A stretch of DNA of 64,000 nucleotides from Flavobacteriaceae bacterium PS02336. Lineage in GTDB: Bacteria; Bacteroidota; Bacteroidia; Flavobacteriales; Flavobacteriaceae. A model generated the notes under the pieces. That model did no database searches and was not told the origin of the DNA. It was given only the letters and a program-made list of their open reading frames with translations. The number at the start of each line of letters is the position of its first letter. Position 1 is the first letter of the stretch. The DNA lies in assembly GCA_029960065.1 (NCBI GenBank), contig JASCOF010000003.1, forward strand, positions 124,001 through 188,000, given 5' to 3'. Positions 8,016-16,888 of this stretch are shown here, in pieces. Position numbers and translations under genes: made by a program.

Positions 8016-10109
8016 TTATTCAATTACGCCGATTTCGGCAATCGAAACAGTTTGTGCTTTTCCTACAGCGGCTGTCGCCACAAATCTTAAAAATCTCGCT
8101 TTTACTGCAGTAAAACTCTTAATTTGTTCAATCGGGTTGTGTTTAATATTGGAGAATTCTCCTTCGGATTGTTTGTCCCAGTAAAAATTATCTACACTGG
8201 TATACAATTCATAATTTGAAATCAAATTTAAATTGTTACCAACCTGTTGCGGCGTATAGGTAAAACCTTTAATGTTGACCAATTCTCCCATATCTATAAC
8301 AACAGTTTGCGGGAGTTTGTTCTCATCATTTCCAAAACTCCAATCTGTATTAGCATCGCCGTCAATAATTCTTTCTACCAATTTATTATCTCCGCTTGAA
8401 ACCGAAATTACTTTCCATTTCTCTTTAGAAACTCCATATTTCGCTGTTTTCACTGCGCTGTTGATTTTCTCTTTGGTATTTCTTGAAACAGCTTTAATTT
8501 CTACTTCTTTATTATACTTAAAAGGTGCTTTATATAAAGTACTTTTTTCCGAAGGTGTTTTTCCATCCAAAGTATAATAAACAGCATTTCCTTCATCCGA
8601 TTTAATTGTAACCAAACCATTTTTATCTCTACCAATATGTGGTTCTTTTACAAAAGTCGGTGCATTATAAGCTTCAATTGTACTAATTACAAATCCTGCT
8701 TTTGCATCTAAAATATTAATTCTAAGTGCCGAAGCTGTCACACGCTCTAAGCGAAGTATTCTTTTGTAACCAATTGTAGTTTCATTGGCAATTGTTTTCC
8801 ATTGTCCGTCGACTTTGGCTTCAACAGAAAATGCTTTTACACGCTGTCCAAGTTTGATATATTCTTGAAGTAAAATTCTATTAATTGCTGTTGGTTTTTT
8901 GAACGTAAATTCGATTGTAGCTTGTTTTACTTTATCGTCTGTTGCCCAATAGGTATTTTTATTTCCGTCAATTACATTTTGAGGTCCAAAATTAGGATCG
9001 ATTGCTCTCGTGTTCGAAGCCTGAACTTTAGTTTCAGCTAATAATTCTTTTTTGAAATCGGCTTTAATTGTCGCCACCAATTCTTTTAATCTTGCTTCAT
9101 CATTTTCGTGAACCAAACCACGTCTGTCCACTGGAAGATTTAATAATAAAGTCGCATTTCGTCCAATTGATTCATAATAAATATCAACCATTTCGTCAAG
9201 CGAACGCACCTTATCATCTTCCACCGAATGATAAAACCATCCCGGTCTAATGGAAACATCGGCTTCTCCTGGAACCCATTTTTCGCCATCTTCGTGTCCC
9301 GACATAAATTCGCTGTAATGTACTTTTCCAACCAATTCATCTTTTTGGCGAAGTAAAGACCAATTTGTTTTCCCAGCGCGTCCTTCTTCGTTTCCAATCC
9401 ATCTTGCTTCAGATGGTCCTACACCCCAAACTAAAGTTTTTGGAGCGATATCATAAATTAATTTATAAGTTTCATCCCAATTATAATACGTAAGCGAATT
9501 GATTTTTCGGGTTTCATTGGCACCGCCATAATAGCCATCTCCACCATTTGCACCGTCAAACCACATTTCGAAAACATCACCGTAATTGGTCAATAATTCT
9601 TTTAACTGATTTCTGAAATAGGTGATATATTCAGGTTTTCCGTATTGAGGATGATTTCTATCCCAAGGCGAAAGGTATAATCCTAACTTTAAATCGTATT
9701 CTTTACAAGCTGCAGCGAGTTCTTTTACCAAATCTCCTTTTCCATTTTCCCAAGGTGAGTTTTTAACCGAACGTTCTGTGTAAGCCGATGGCCATAAACA
9801 GAAACCGTCGTGGTGTTTTGCAACCAAAATAATTCCTTTCATTCCAGCCTCTTTTACCACGCGCGCCCATTGACGAACGTCCAACTGAGACGGATTAAAA
9901 AGTTCTGGCGATTCGTCTCCAAAACCCCATTCTTTATTAGTGAAAGTATTTAAAGAAAAGTGCACAAAAGCATAAAATTCCATTTCCTGCCAATCGATTT
10001 GTTTTTGCGTTGGAAGCGGTCCAAAAGGCTTTGGAGCATTGGCAAATTCCTGTCCAAAACTGCTGCTAATTACACCCAAAAGACATAGAGAAAGGTAAAT
10101 GTTTTTCAT
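8016..10109 (-). CDS. GH29 alpha-L-fucosidase with C-terminal carbohydrate-binding domains
   Basis: This 697-residue secreted enzyme has a signal peptide ending near SSSFGQ (20). Residues 25-345 form the GH29 barrel: AFVHFSLNTFT at the N-terminus, KHHDGFCLW (98-106), and the nucleophile Asp185 in EMWFDGANGG. About 360-485 is a discoidin-like (F5/8 type C) module, 490-545 a chitobiase C-terminal-like sheet (YTLDGKTPSEKSTLYKAP), and 560-697 a second discoidin-like module. It removes alpha-L-fucose. Multi-module GH29 enzymes of this build often act on alpha-1,3/1,4 fucose of complex glycans, but linkage is not provable here. It is transcribed alone under the promoter type shared with nagB and GH92. 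Confidence 0.93.
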   Translation of the reverse strand: MKNIYLSLCLLGVISSSFGQEFANAPKPFGPLPTQKQIDWQEMEFYAFVHFSLNTFTNKEWGFGDESPELFNPSQLDVRQWARVVKEAGMKGIILVAKHHDGFCLWPSAYTERSVKNSPWENGKGDLVKELAAACKEYDLKLGLYLSPWDRNHPQYGKPEYITYFRNQLKELLTNYGDVFEMWFDGANGGDGYYGGANETRKINSLTYYNWDETYKLIYDIAPKTLVWGVGPSEARWIGNEEGRAGKTNWSLLRQKDELVGKVHYSEFMSGHEDGEKWVPGEADVSIRPGWFYHSVEDDKVRSLDEMVDIYYESIGRNATLLLNLPVDRRGLVHENDEARLKELVATIKADFKKELLAETKVQASNTRAIDPNFGPQNVIDGNKNTYWATDDKVKQATIEFTFKKPTAINRILLQEYIKLGQRVKAFSVEAKVDGQWKTIANETTIGYKRILRLERVTASALRINILDAKAGFVISTIEAYNAPTFVKEPHIGRDKNGLVTIKSDEGNAVYYTLDGKTPSEKSTLYKAPFKYNKEVEIKAVSRNTKEKINSAVKTAKYGVSKEKWKVISVSSGDNKLVERIIDGDANTDWSFGNDENKLPQTVVIDMGELVNIKGFTYTPQQVGNNLNLISNYELYTSVDNFYWDKQSEGEFSNIKHNPIEQIKSFTAVKARFLRFVATAAVGKAQTVSIAEIGVIE

Positions 10110-10141
10110 TGCTGATCTGCTTTAAAATAATCTATAAAGCA

Positions 10142-10193
10142 TAAATGTAGTATAAATTGAAATTGGATTGTGCAGAATTTCGACCAACAACAG
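10142..10193 (-). promoter_or_regulatory. GH29 promoter with shared 15-bp element
   Basis: The plus-strand element TTCGACCAACAACAG (10179-10193) differs from the nagB copy at three positions, all transitions. The minus-strand -7-like box TACATTTA (10142-10149) starts at position 36 from the G of GTCGAA, one base further than in the other two. The start codon is 70 bp from the element. Confidence 0.6.
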
Positions 10194-10237
10194 ATTTGAC
10201 ACCATTTTGGTTTTGAACATAACTTAAAAAGATATAG

Positions 10238-10885
10238 CTATGTATAATGTTTAGCCTTCAATCTCGAAATAAAAACTAAAATACCAGAAAAAACCACAAA
10301 TGCCAGCAAAACAAATAATCCATTTATTATGGCAGTTTGAAAACCTAATTTGGTTGCATCTATAAAAGGATAAGGATAAAAATCGGTATAAATACCATGC
10401 AGTAAAGTATAAATTACATAGATAATTGGATACAAAAGCCATCTCAAAACAATTTTAAAAGAGACTTTATGCAGATTGATATAAAACAGCCAGTAAAAGA
10501 AAAACAAAACAGGAACAACAGTATGAAAAATTTCACTTACAACTGCATGAAGCCCTTTTAGATCAACAATCGAACGAAGCATCAGATTAAAAACAATCCC
10601 CACAATTATGATATAAACAGTTATAGCTGTAATTGTTGTAGACTTACGAAAGAAAGCACCAATTGTCCACCTTCCGCCAAACAATAGTAAGGCAGAACAA
10701 ATAAAAACAATACAATTGGTAAGAATGGTAAAGAAACTAAAAAAGCGAACAGCAGCGCTAAAAAAAGTAAATTCAGGATTTTCTAGTAAGAGATAAAACT
10801 GCGTTGGCAAAGCATATAATTCAAGAGCAAAAATAATCCAAAGTAAAACTTGATTTCCTGTTTTTGTGTTATTTTGATTTTCCAT
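10238..10885 (-). CDS. Pr6Pr-like six-helix membrane protein
   Basis: This 215-residue protein has about six hydrophobic helices and almost no loops. Its pattern (FFSFFTILTNCIVFICSALLLF, then LKGLHAVVSEIFHTVVPVLFFFYWLFY) resembles the Pr6Pr (FAR-17a/AIG1-like) membrane family of unknown role. Conserved-looking features are the Asn in TILTN and the two His residues in HAVVSEIFHTVVP. It lies 48 bp after the YdeI-like gene and may be the last gene of the six-gene run starting at 13899. No function is assigned. Confidence 0.7.
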   Translation of the reverse strand: MENQNNTKTGNQVLLWIIFALELYALPTQFYLLLENPEFTFFSAAVRFFSFFTILTNCIVFICSALLLFGGRWTIGAFFRKSTTITAITVYIIIVGIVFNLMLRSIVDLKGLHAVVSEIFHTVVPVLFFFYWLFYINLHKVSFKIVLRWLLYPIIYVIYTLLHGIYTDFYPYPFIDATKLGFQTAIINGLFVLLAFVVFSGILVFISRLKAKHYT

Positions 10886-10933
10886 AATTTACTTCATGTC
10901 GGCACACTAAAATAGAAATTTTATTCCAAAGTT

Positions 10934-11491
10934 TTACAATACCCTCTTCTGGCTTTCACTTTCTTTAATTGTTTTCTCCAAACGCGATAATTGTGTTTTT
11001 TCTTGTTTGGCACTCATAATCCAATGAATCATTACTTTTTTATAAGAAGGTGCTTGTTTCTCAAAAAATTCCCAAGCGGTTTTATTGTTTTTAAATTGTT
11101 TTTCATACAATTCTAAAAGCGGAACTGGTTCTTTTTCGTGCGAATAAATTTTGGATTTACTTTCGGTTCTAAAACTAAACGCTTTTAAACCTGCGTCGGT
11201 CATTAAACCCGCTTTCGTCAAATCTTCCATTTTCTGAATATTAATGGCGCTCCAAATACTGGAAGGTTTTCTAGGAGTAAAACGAATCGTATAACTATCC
11301 GCGTCAATAGATTTTCTGACACCATCAATCCATCCAAAACAAAGCGCCTGATCTACAGATTCTGACCAGCTCATAGAAGGCTTTTTGCTTGTAACTTTAT
11401 AAAAACCAACTAAAAGCTCTTTTTCTTTCTGATGGTTTTTTTCTAGCCATTTTCTAAATTCTGTTTGGTTTATAAAGAAAGTTGGTGTCAT
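10934..11491 (-). CDS. YdeI/OmpD-associated-like protein
   Basis: This 185-residue soluble protein has the family marks of the YdeI/OmpD-associated (bacteriocin-protection) group: KELLVGFYKVTSKKPSMSWSESVDQALCFGWIDGVRKSID near residues 24-64, RFTPRKPSSIWS just after, and a Lys/Glu-rich helical C-terminus. The biochemical role of the family is not established. It lies 29 bp after the MazG-like gene, within the run headed by the SDR gene. Confidence 0.8.
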   Translation of the reverse strand: MTPTFFINQTEFRKWLEKNHQKEKELLVGFYKVTSKKPSMSWSESVDQALCFGWIDGVRKSIDADSYTIRFTPRKPSSIWSAINIQKMEDLTKAGLMTDAGLKAFSFRTESKSKIYSHEKEPVPLLELYEKQFKNNKTAWEFFEKQAPSYKKVMIHWIMSAKQEKTQLSRLEKTIKESESQKRVL

Positions 11492-11520
11492 TTAGATCTA
11501 TTTTATTTTTTAATAACCTT

Positions 11521-11838
11521 TTATAATAATTTTTCTGTTTTAGCTAAAAAATCTTCGGTAACTGTTTCAATATTTATATTCATTCTTTCGGCCAAAACGG
11601 TAAGCCACCAAATGGATTCTCCGATTTTATGTTTCAATTCTTCTTCTGTATTTGACTTTGGCCATCGTCCTTGCTGCGACATTACGTGACGACCTACTAA
11701 ACCTGCATCTGTCAGAAAAGCCAGTGCATCTTCCTCAACACTCCATTCACTTCCGTGATGTGCCAATTCTAATTCGTGATAACGCTTTCTAATTGCAGCA
11801 GAACGCTGTTTTAATTCTTCAAAATTTAATGATGCCAT
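11521..11838 (-). CDS. MazG-like pyrophosphohydrolase-fold protein
   Basis: This is a 105-residue all-helical protein. DAGLVGRHVMSQQGRWPKS and ELKHKIGESIWWLTVLAERMNI resemble small MazG-like proteins, whose Glu/Asp residues bind magnesium for nucleotide pyrophosphate hydrolysis. The E-x-x-H-K-I-G-E-x-x-W-W spacing supports the fold, but a full EExxE plus ExxD metal set is not clear, so activity is uncertain. It begins 3 bp after the AraC gene stop and is surely co-transcribed. Confidence 0.65.
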   Translation of the reverse strand: MASLNFEELKQRSAAIRKRYHELELAHHGSEWSVEEDALAFLTDAGLVGRHVMSQQGRWPKSNTEEELKHKIGESIWWLTVLAERMNINIETVTEDFLAKTEKLL

Positions 11839-11841
11839 AAT

Positions 11842-12756
11842 TTAGTTTTTAGTAAATAATTCTTTAAATGCAATCGGACTAATATTGGTCTTCTTCTTGA
11901 AGAGTTTATTAAACGACTGCGGATGTTCAAAACCTAATTTATAGGCAATTTCAGAAACCGATAAAGTTCCTTTTGCAATATATTCTTTAGCTTTTTCGAT
12001 TAATTTGTCATGAATAAACTGCTGTGTATTTTGTCCAGAAGTATTTCGTAATAAATCACTCAAATATCTAGATGACAACTGCAACTCATCGGCAACATAT
12101 TGAACTGTTGGCAAACCATTTTCTAATGGTTTTTCGGTATTAAAATAATCATTCAGAAGATCCTCTAGTTTAGAAAGCACATCATTATTGACTGCTTTTC
12201 GGGTTATAAACTGGCGATTGTAAAATCGATTGCTGTAATTCAGTAAAAGTTCAAGTTGCATAATAATAACATCCTGACTAAAATGATCAATTCGTTCGTT
12301 AAGTTCGTTCTGAATATTTGTAAAAACGCCTAAAATTGTCTCCTTTTCTTTCTCAGAAAGATACAAAGCTTCAGCAGCCGAATAAGAAAAGAAACCATAC
12401 TTTTTGATGTTGGCGTTCAAGGAATAAGGACGAAAAAAATCAGGATGAATATTTAATGACATTCCGCTGTAATCAGCTTCTTCTTCCTGCATTTTCAGAA
12501 TTTGTCCTGGAGAAACAAACGACATTCCGCCTTCTTCAAAATCGTAAAAACCATGTCCGTAACGCAGCTTTCCTGTGAAATTTGTTTTGAAAGATATCTT
12601 ATAGAAATCCAGAACAATTCCGTTTTCAAAATCTTTAGGATCAAATATCGCTTCGCCGTAATTCAGAATACTAATCAGCGGATGCATTGGTTTTGGCTGT
12701 CCCATAGCTTTATGCAATTCTGAAATGGAATGGAATATTCTGGGTTGATTTTTCAT
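11842..12756 (-). CDS. AraC-family transcriptional regulator
   Basis: This 304-residue regulator has an N-terminal cupin-like sensing region (about 20-150) and a C-terminal AraC double helix-turn-helix (about 205-302), ending LSVSEIAYKLGFEHPQSFNKLFKKKTNISP, the classic second motif. It lies inside an operon with an SDR enzyme. Because TTGTAGCC direct repeats precede the operon, autoregulation is likely. Regulators of this arrangement commonly answer a small molecule that the neighbouring oxidoreductase acts on; here the molecule is unknown. Confidence 0.9.
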   Translation of the reverse strand: MKNQPRIFHSISELHKAMGQPKPMHPLISILNYGEAIFDPKDFENGIVLDFYKISFKTNFTGKLRYGHGFYDFEEGGMSFVSPGQILKMQEEEADYSGMSLNIHPDFFRPYSLNANIKKYGFFSYSAAEALYLSEKEKETILGVFTNIQNELNERIDHFSQDVIIMQLELLLNYSNRFYNRQFITRKAVNNDVLSKLEDLLNDYFNTEKPLENGLPTVQYVADELQLSSRYLSDLLRNTSGQNTQQFIHDKLIEKAKEYIAKGTLSVSEIAYKLGFEHPQSFNKLFKKKTNISPIAFKELFTKN

Positions 12757-12774
12757 TTTAATTTTCTGAAGTTT

Positions 12775-13080
12775 TTACAAATTTACAAAATGTTCGACTG
12801 GCGCAATGTTCCAGCTAACTGTATCTTGAACGATCATATTATGAACAGGCGAATCACTAAGTTCGGTCATTAATTTATGCATTGCATTGGTACCTTCTTC
12901 CACACTGTCCCAAACGAGCAGATCATACACAACATCTTTTTTCAATTCGAAAATAGTTCGGGAGCGAAATCCTTTTTGACGTTTCAAAAAAGTATCAATT
13001 TCAGTATTTGCCTCAATAAATTGTTTTGTTGTAAAGCCTTTTAGCTTAAAGCTAGTTAATTCTATAGCTTGATTTTCCAT
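12775..13080 (-). CDS. Small dimeric alpha-beta-barrel-like protein, unknown
   Basis: This 101-residue protein has the strand-helix-strand pattern of antibiotic-monooxygenase-type ferredoxin-like barrels: TSFKLKGF strand, an amphipathic helix with FIEANTEIDTFLKRQKGFRSR, YDLLVWDSVEEGTNAMHKLM, and a final VSWNIAPVEHF strand. I cannot place it in a named family. It is 18 bp before the AraC gene and 12 bp after the SDR gene, so it belongs to that operon and may bind or modify the same small molecule. Confidence 0.6.
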   Translation of the reverse strand: MENQAIELTSFKLKGFTTKQFIEANTEIDTFLKRQKGFRSRTIFELKKDVVYDLLVWDSVEEGTNAMHKLMTELSDSPVHNMIVQDTVSWNIAPVEHFVNL

Positions 13081-13092
13081 CTGATTTGCAAA

Positions 13093-13899
13093 TTAAAAAG
13101 TAAACATTGATTTGATGTTCTGAATCTGAGTTTCAGCTCCCAAACTTAATCGTTCGTTGTACAATACATTCGCATCTTTTCCAGCAACATATCTTAATTG
13201 ATTTTTATTATCTGTAGCAGCCTCAAAGATAATTTGAGCAACATCTTCGGCTTTTGTATAATTATCAATTTGTTCTGCGCTGTAACCTTTGCTGACTTCT
13301 GTAGTTAATTTTTCGTACGCTTCATGTTGTGCAACTTCCATAGATCGAATTGCAAAATCTGTTTTCATTCCGCCCGGCGCAACCACTTTTACCTGAATTC
13401 CAAATTGAACTAATTCTAATGCGAGACTTTCTGAAAATCCATCAACAGCAAATTTTGTTGCGCTATAAATAGAACAAGTCGGAAAACCCATTAAACCAAA
13501 AGTAGACGTTATATTGATGAAAGTCCCGCTTTTTTTCTCGCGGAAATGAGAAACAAATGCTTTTGAAACCCTGATTACTCCAAATAAATTGGTCACAATC
13601 TGACGTTCAATTTGATGGTTTTCTAAAGATTCTAAAGCACCTATTAATCCGTAACCCGCATTATTCAGAACCACATCAACCGTATAGTTTTCTGTAATGT
13701 TTTTAATTGTAGAATCAATTTGCTCCGGATTTGTAACATCTAGCGGAAGCAAGATTACATTTTCTAATTGATTTAATTCTGTTTCTTTTTCTGGATTACG
13801 CATCGTTGCAATTACCTGCCATCCTTTGCTCTGGAATAATTTTGCTGTAGCTTTTCCTAATCCTGTTGAAGCGCCTGTAATAAAAATTGTCTTTTGCAT
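13093..13899 (-). CDS. Short-chain dehydrogenase/reductase
   Basis: This 268-residue classical SDR has the nucleotide-binding TGASTGLG at 8-15, NNAGYG at 79-84, catalytic Ser132 and Tyr145-x-x-x-Lys149. The Arg34 in ATMRNP suggests NADP(H) preference. It would oxidise or reduce a hydroxyl/carbonyl in the cytoplasm; the substrate is unknown. It is the first gene of a tightly spaced run continuing to 10934 and perhaps 10238. The promoter region carries two perfect TTGTAGCC repeats. Confidence 0.9.
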   Translation of the reverse strand: MQKTIFITGASTGLGKATAKLFQSKGWQVIATMRNPEKETELNQLENVILLPLDVTNPEQIDSTIKNITENYTVDVVLNNAGYGLIGALESLENHQIERQIVTNLFGVIRVSKAFVSHFREKKSGTFINITSTFGLMGFPTCSIYSATKFAVDGFSESLALELVQFGIQVKVVAPGGMKTDFAIRSMEVAQHEAYEKLTTEVSKGYSAEQIDNYTKAEDVAQIIFEAATDNKNQLRYVAGKDANVLYNERLSLGAETQIQNIKSMFTF

Positions 13900-13924
13900 T
13901 TTTAATTGTTTTAAAATTATAATG

Positions 13925-13980
13925 CAAAGATCAGCCGAAGCCTAAAGTTGTTTGTAGCCGTTTTGGAAGATGTTGTAGCC
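13925..13980 (-). promoter_or_regulatory. Candidate AraC operator and promoter of the SDR operon
   Basis: TTGTAGCC occurs at 13952-13959 and 13973-13980, exactly 21 bp (two helical turns) apart in the same orientation, as for tandem half-sites of AraC-type dimers. The minus-strand GATCTTTG at 13925-13932 differs by one base from the TAnnTTTG -7 box, placing the repeats just upstream of the polymerase site. Confidence 0.5.
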
Positions 13981-14035
13981 AAAATGACAATAATAAAAAA
14001 AAACGATCCTATTTAAGAAACGTTTTTTTTGCCTC

Positions 14036-14205
14036 GCTCCTCTGGAGCTTTTCTCTACATGAAATTAATTTCTCTAGAAATATTTCGCTCTTCCAGAGCT
14101 AAAAAACTAAAAAGTGATTAATTATCGAAAAAAATAAAAGCTCCAGCGGAGCTTAATATTTATAGAAAAATAATAGTCAATAGAGATTCAAAGCTCCAGC
14201 GGAGC
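14036..14205. repeat. Cluster of four GCTCC...GGAGC palindromes in the 13900-14216 gap
   Basis: Four 13-bp palindromes follow each other: GCTCCTCTGGAGC (14036-14048), GCTCTTCCAGAGC (14087-14099), and GCTCCAGCGGAGC twice (14140-14152 and 14193-14205). They lie between the GH2 stop and the SDR operon. A run of A followed by CG, then CG and eight T (about 13995-14030) makes an additional AT-rich hairpin. No gene is visible in the gap. The array probably separates the pectin locus from the SDR operon transcriptionally. Confidence 0.75.
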
Positions 14206-14216
14206 GACATATAAAA

Positions 14217-16637
14217 TTAATTAACCTTTATACTGATTGATGAAACTGGAATTCCATTTCCTGCCGTAGCTTTCAACTGAATATTTTCTTTCTTTCCGTT
14301 TGACTGAATAATTACAATACATTTCCCATTAAACAATTTACAGGAATTCGCTTTAAAAGAATCTAAATTGGCTTGATAACCATTGTCAACTCCAACTAAT
14401 TTTCCACCGCCTAAAACTTCAAAATTGACTAAATCCATTGCGTTTGGAATTAGATTTCCGTCTTTATCAGTCATAGAAACGGTTACGTAAACCAAATCAT
14501 AATTATCATTTTTAATTGAAGTTTTATCTGATTTTAAATCGATTTTAGAAGCTTCTCCTGCGGTATGAATTTCCTTTTCTAAAACCACTTTTCCATTCTT
14601 TCTCGAAATGGCTTTTAAGGTTCCCGGTTCAAATTTCACTTTCCATGAAATATGTAAATCATCATTTTGTTTTGATTTTTTCCCAAGAGATTTTCCGTTT
14701 AAGAATAATTCTACTTCATCAGCATTATTATAATACGCCCAAACTTCTACTTCCTGATCTTTTTTCCAATTCCAATGCGGCAAAATATGCAGAACCGTTT
14801 TATTCGACCATTCGCTTTGGTACATATAATACACATCTTTTGGAAGTCCCGCTAAATCAACAATTCCGAAATACGAACTTCTTGCAGGATACGGATACGG
14901 ATCAGGTTCACCGATATAATCAAAACCTGTCCAGATAAAAGTTCCCGCCATGAAATCCTGACTTTTAATTGTTTTCCAGTTCTCTTCATGTGTCGCGCCC
15001 CAATATGATTTCACTTGATCGTAAGCTGAAACGGTCCAATCTGCATTTCCGTCAAACGGAGCGCCGTGTTTGGTTGGCCACGCTTTAATTCCATCTGGGA
15101 AATCATAATGTCCGCGCGTTTCTAAAGCCGAAACACTTTCTGAAGCTAATATTTTTTGTCCTTTAAATTTCGTTGGAAAATCTTTATAATCTTCGTGTTT
15201 GTAATTGAATCCTAAAAGATCCAAAGCTCCTGATTGATAAATGAAGTTTTTCTCAATTACATTTTCGGTCAAAGCCGAAGTTACAGGACGTGTTGTATCT
15301 AAAGATTTTACAATTTTTGCTAATTCTCTAGTAATCGCAATTCCAGTCGAATCAAACTGCTCTCTAATTTCGTTACCAATACTCCACATCATTACTGATG
15401 GATGATTTCGGTCTCTTTTGATAAAATCTTCTAAATCTTGTTTGTGCCACGCATCCCAGTCTTTGTGGTAATCATTGGTTACTTTTTTCTTTTTCCAAAC
15501 ATCAAAAGCTTCGTCCTGAACAATGAAACCCATTTCGTCGCACAATTGCATCATTTCCAAAGAATGTGGATTATGAGACATTCTGATAGCGTTTGCTCCC
15601 ATTTCTTTCATCAAAGTCAGTTTTCTTCTAACCGCATGAATGTTTTCAACCGCACCCAAAGCACCGTTATCGTGATGCAGACAAACTCCGTAAATTTTAG
15701 TTGGAACTCCATTTAATGAAAAACCTTTTTCGGAATCAAAATTGAAATATCTAAATCCAAGAGGCGTTTCGTAATTATCAACCAATTTCGATTTCTCGTA
15801 AACTTTAGTAATCACTTTATACAAATACGGATTCTCTGTACTCCATAATTTCGGCTGTTTAACTTCTAAATGATGAACCTTTTTTTCTGATGTTTTAGCA
15901 CCAATTTTTTCTGTTGAAGTAAAATTGATAACTTCTTTATTCTCAGCATTTACAATCGAAGTAACCAGTTTAAATTCTTTTGAAGAAGCATTATCATTAT
16001 CAATGGTAACTTCTAAATGTATTTTTGATTTTGTTGCCGAAACTTCAGGGGTCGTAACATAAGTTCCCCATTTTCCAACATGAAGTTTTTCACTTGCAAC
16101 CAAACGCACATTTCTATAAATTCCAGAACCTGTATACCATCTTGAATTTGGTTGTGCATCGTTATCGACTTTTACAGCAATGATATTCTCTTTTCCAAAG
16201 TTCAAATATTGAGATAAATCATAACCAAAAGAAATATAACCATTTGGACGAATTCCTAATGATTTTCCATTAATGAAAACTTCGCTATTTTTAAAAACAC
16301 CATCAAATTCAATTGAAACCGTTTTGTTCTTCCAGTTTGCAGGAATAGTAAAAACTTTGCGGTACCAGCCTTTTCCAGCTGGTAAAAATCCTTGCGCTTG
16401 TTTCGTTTTACTGTCTTTATCAAAAGTACCTTCAATACTCCAATCGTGCGGTAATTGAAGCGTTCTCCAATCTGATGCATTGAAATTGGCATTTATTGCT
16501 TCTGGATAATCTCCTAATTTGAAGTTCCAGTTTTTATTGAAATCTTCGACAATTCTAGCTTGTTTTTGCGCAAAAATGGATACCGAAAACAATAACGCAA
16601 TTGTAATTTTTTGAAATATGTTTTTATGTTTAATCAT
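14217..16637 (-). CDS. GH2 beta-galactosidase-type enzyme
   Basis: This is a retaining GH2 enzyme. I place the start at ATG 16637, giving 806 residues, because MIKHKNIFQKITIALLFSVS is a good signal peptide; an ATG 36 bp upstream only adds a basic tail. In the longer numbering the sugar-binding domain covers about 45-200 (LPHDWSIEG), the immunoglobulin-like domain 205-310, and the barrel 312-640. Acid/base is Glu435 in WSIGNE and the probable nucleophile Glu512 in ILASES. C-terminal beta domains follow (DUF4982-like region and VYVTVSMTDKDGN). A beta-galactosidase acting on pectic galactan side chains is the likeliest role; beta-glucuronidase or mannosidase are alternatives. It is the last gene of the pectin locus. 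Confidence 0.88.
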   Translation of the reverse strand: MIKHKNIFQKITIALLFSVSIFAQKQARIVEDFNKNWNFKLGDYPEAINANFNASDWRTLQLPHDWSIEGTFDKDSKTKQAQGFLPAGKGWYRKVFTIPANWKNKTVSIEFDGVFKNSEVFINGKSLGIRPNGYISFGYDLSQYLNFGKENIIAVKVDNDAQPNSRWYTGSGIYRNVRLVASEKLHVGKWGTYVTTPEVSATKSKIHLEVTIDNDNASSKEFKLVTSIVNAENKEVINFTSTEKIGAKTSEKKVHHLEVKQPKLWSTENPYLYKVITKVYEKSKLVDNYETPLGFRYFNFDSEKGFSLNGVPTKIYGVCLHHDNGALGAVENIHAVRRKLTLMKEMGANAIRMSHNPHSLEMMQLCDEMGFIVQDEAFDVWKKKKVTNDYHKDWDAWHKQDLEDFIKRDRNHPSVMMWSIGNEIREQFDSTGIAITRELAKIVKSLDTTRPVTSALTENVIEKNFIYQSGALDLLGFNYKHEDYKDFPTKFKGQKILASESVSALETRGHYDFPDGIKAWPTKHGAPFDGNADWTVSAYDQVKSYWGATHEENWKTIKSQDFMAGTFIWTGFDYIGEPDPYPYPARSSYFGIVDLAGLPKDVYYMYQSEWSNKTVLHILPHWNWKKDQEVEVWAYYNNADEVELFLNGKSLGKKSKQNDDLHISWKVKFEPGTLKAISRKNGKVVLEKEIHTAGEASKIDLKSDKTSIKNDNYDLVYVTVSMTDKDGNLIPNAMDLVNFEVLGGGKLVGVDNGYQANLDSFKANSCKLFNGKCIVIIQSNGKKENIQLKATAGNGIPVSSISIKVN

Positions 16638-16679
16638 AAATATGTTTTTTATTCTAATTTTTTTTTTTGACACCGTTTT

Positions 16680-16832
16680 GTCAGGCTGAGCAAAGTTGAA
16701 GCCCGGGCAAACTAAATCGGCAATCTTTGTCGAGCTTCTTGTGGAGATTTCTCGTTCCTCGAAATGACAAACTTAATGAGATAAACATTGACGAATTAAC
16801 TAACGTGGGCTTCAACTTCGCTCAGCCTGACA
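16680..16832. repeat. Long inverted repeat with internal GAAATGACAA element
   Basis: GTCAGGCTGAGCAAAGTTGA... at 16680-16703 is matched, with one mismatch, by the reverse complement at 16808-16832 (ending CGCTCAGCCTGAC). Between the arms is a half copy of the CGACGAAGGAGAAATC family (CAATCTTTGTCGAG, then CTCGAAATGACAA at 16758-16770). It lies between the two GH2 genes. Confidence 0.8.
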
Positions 16833-16888
16833 AACAGAATAAACCTTTGTCCCTTTGCTTCTTTGAACCTTTGCACCTCAAAAAAAAC

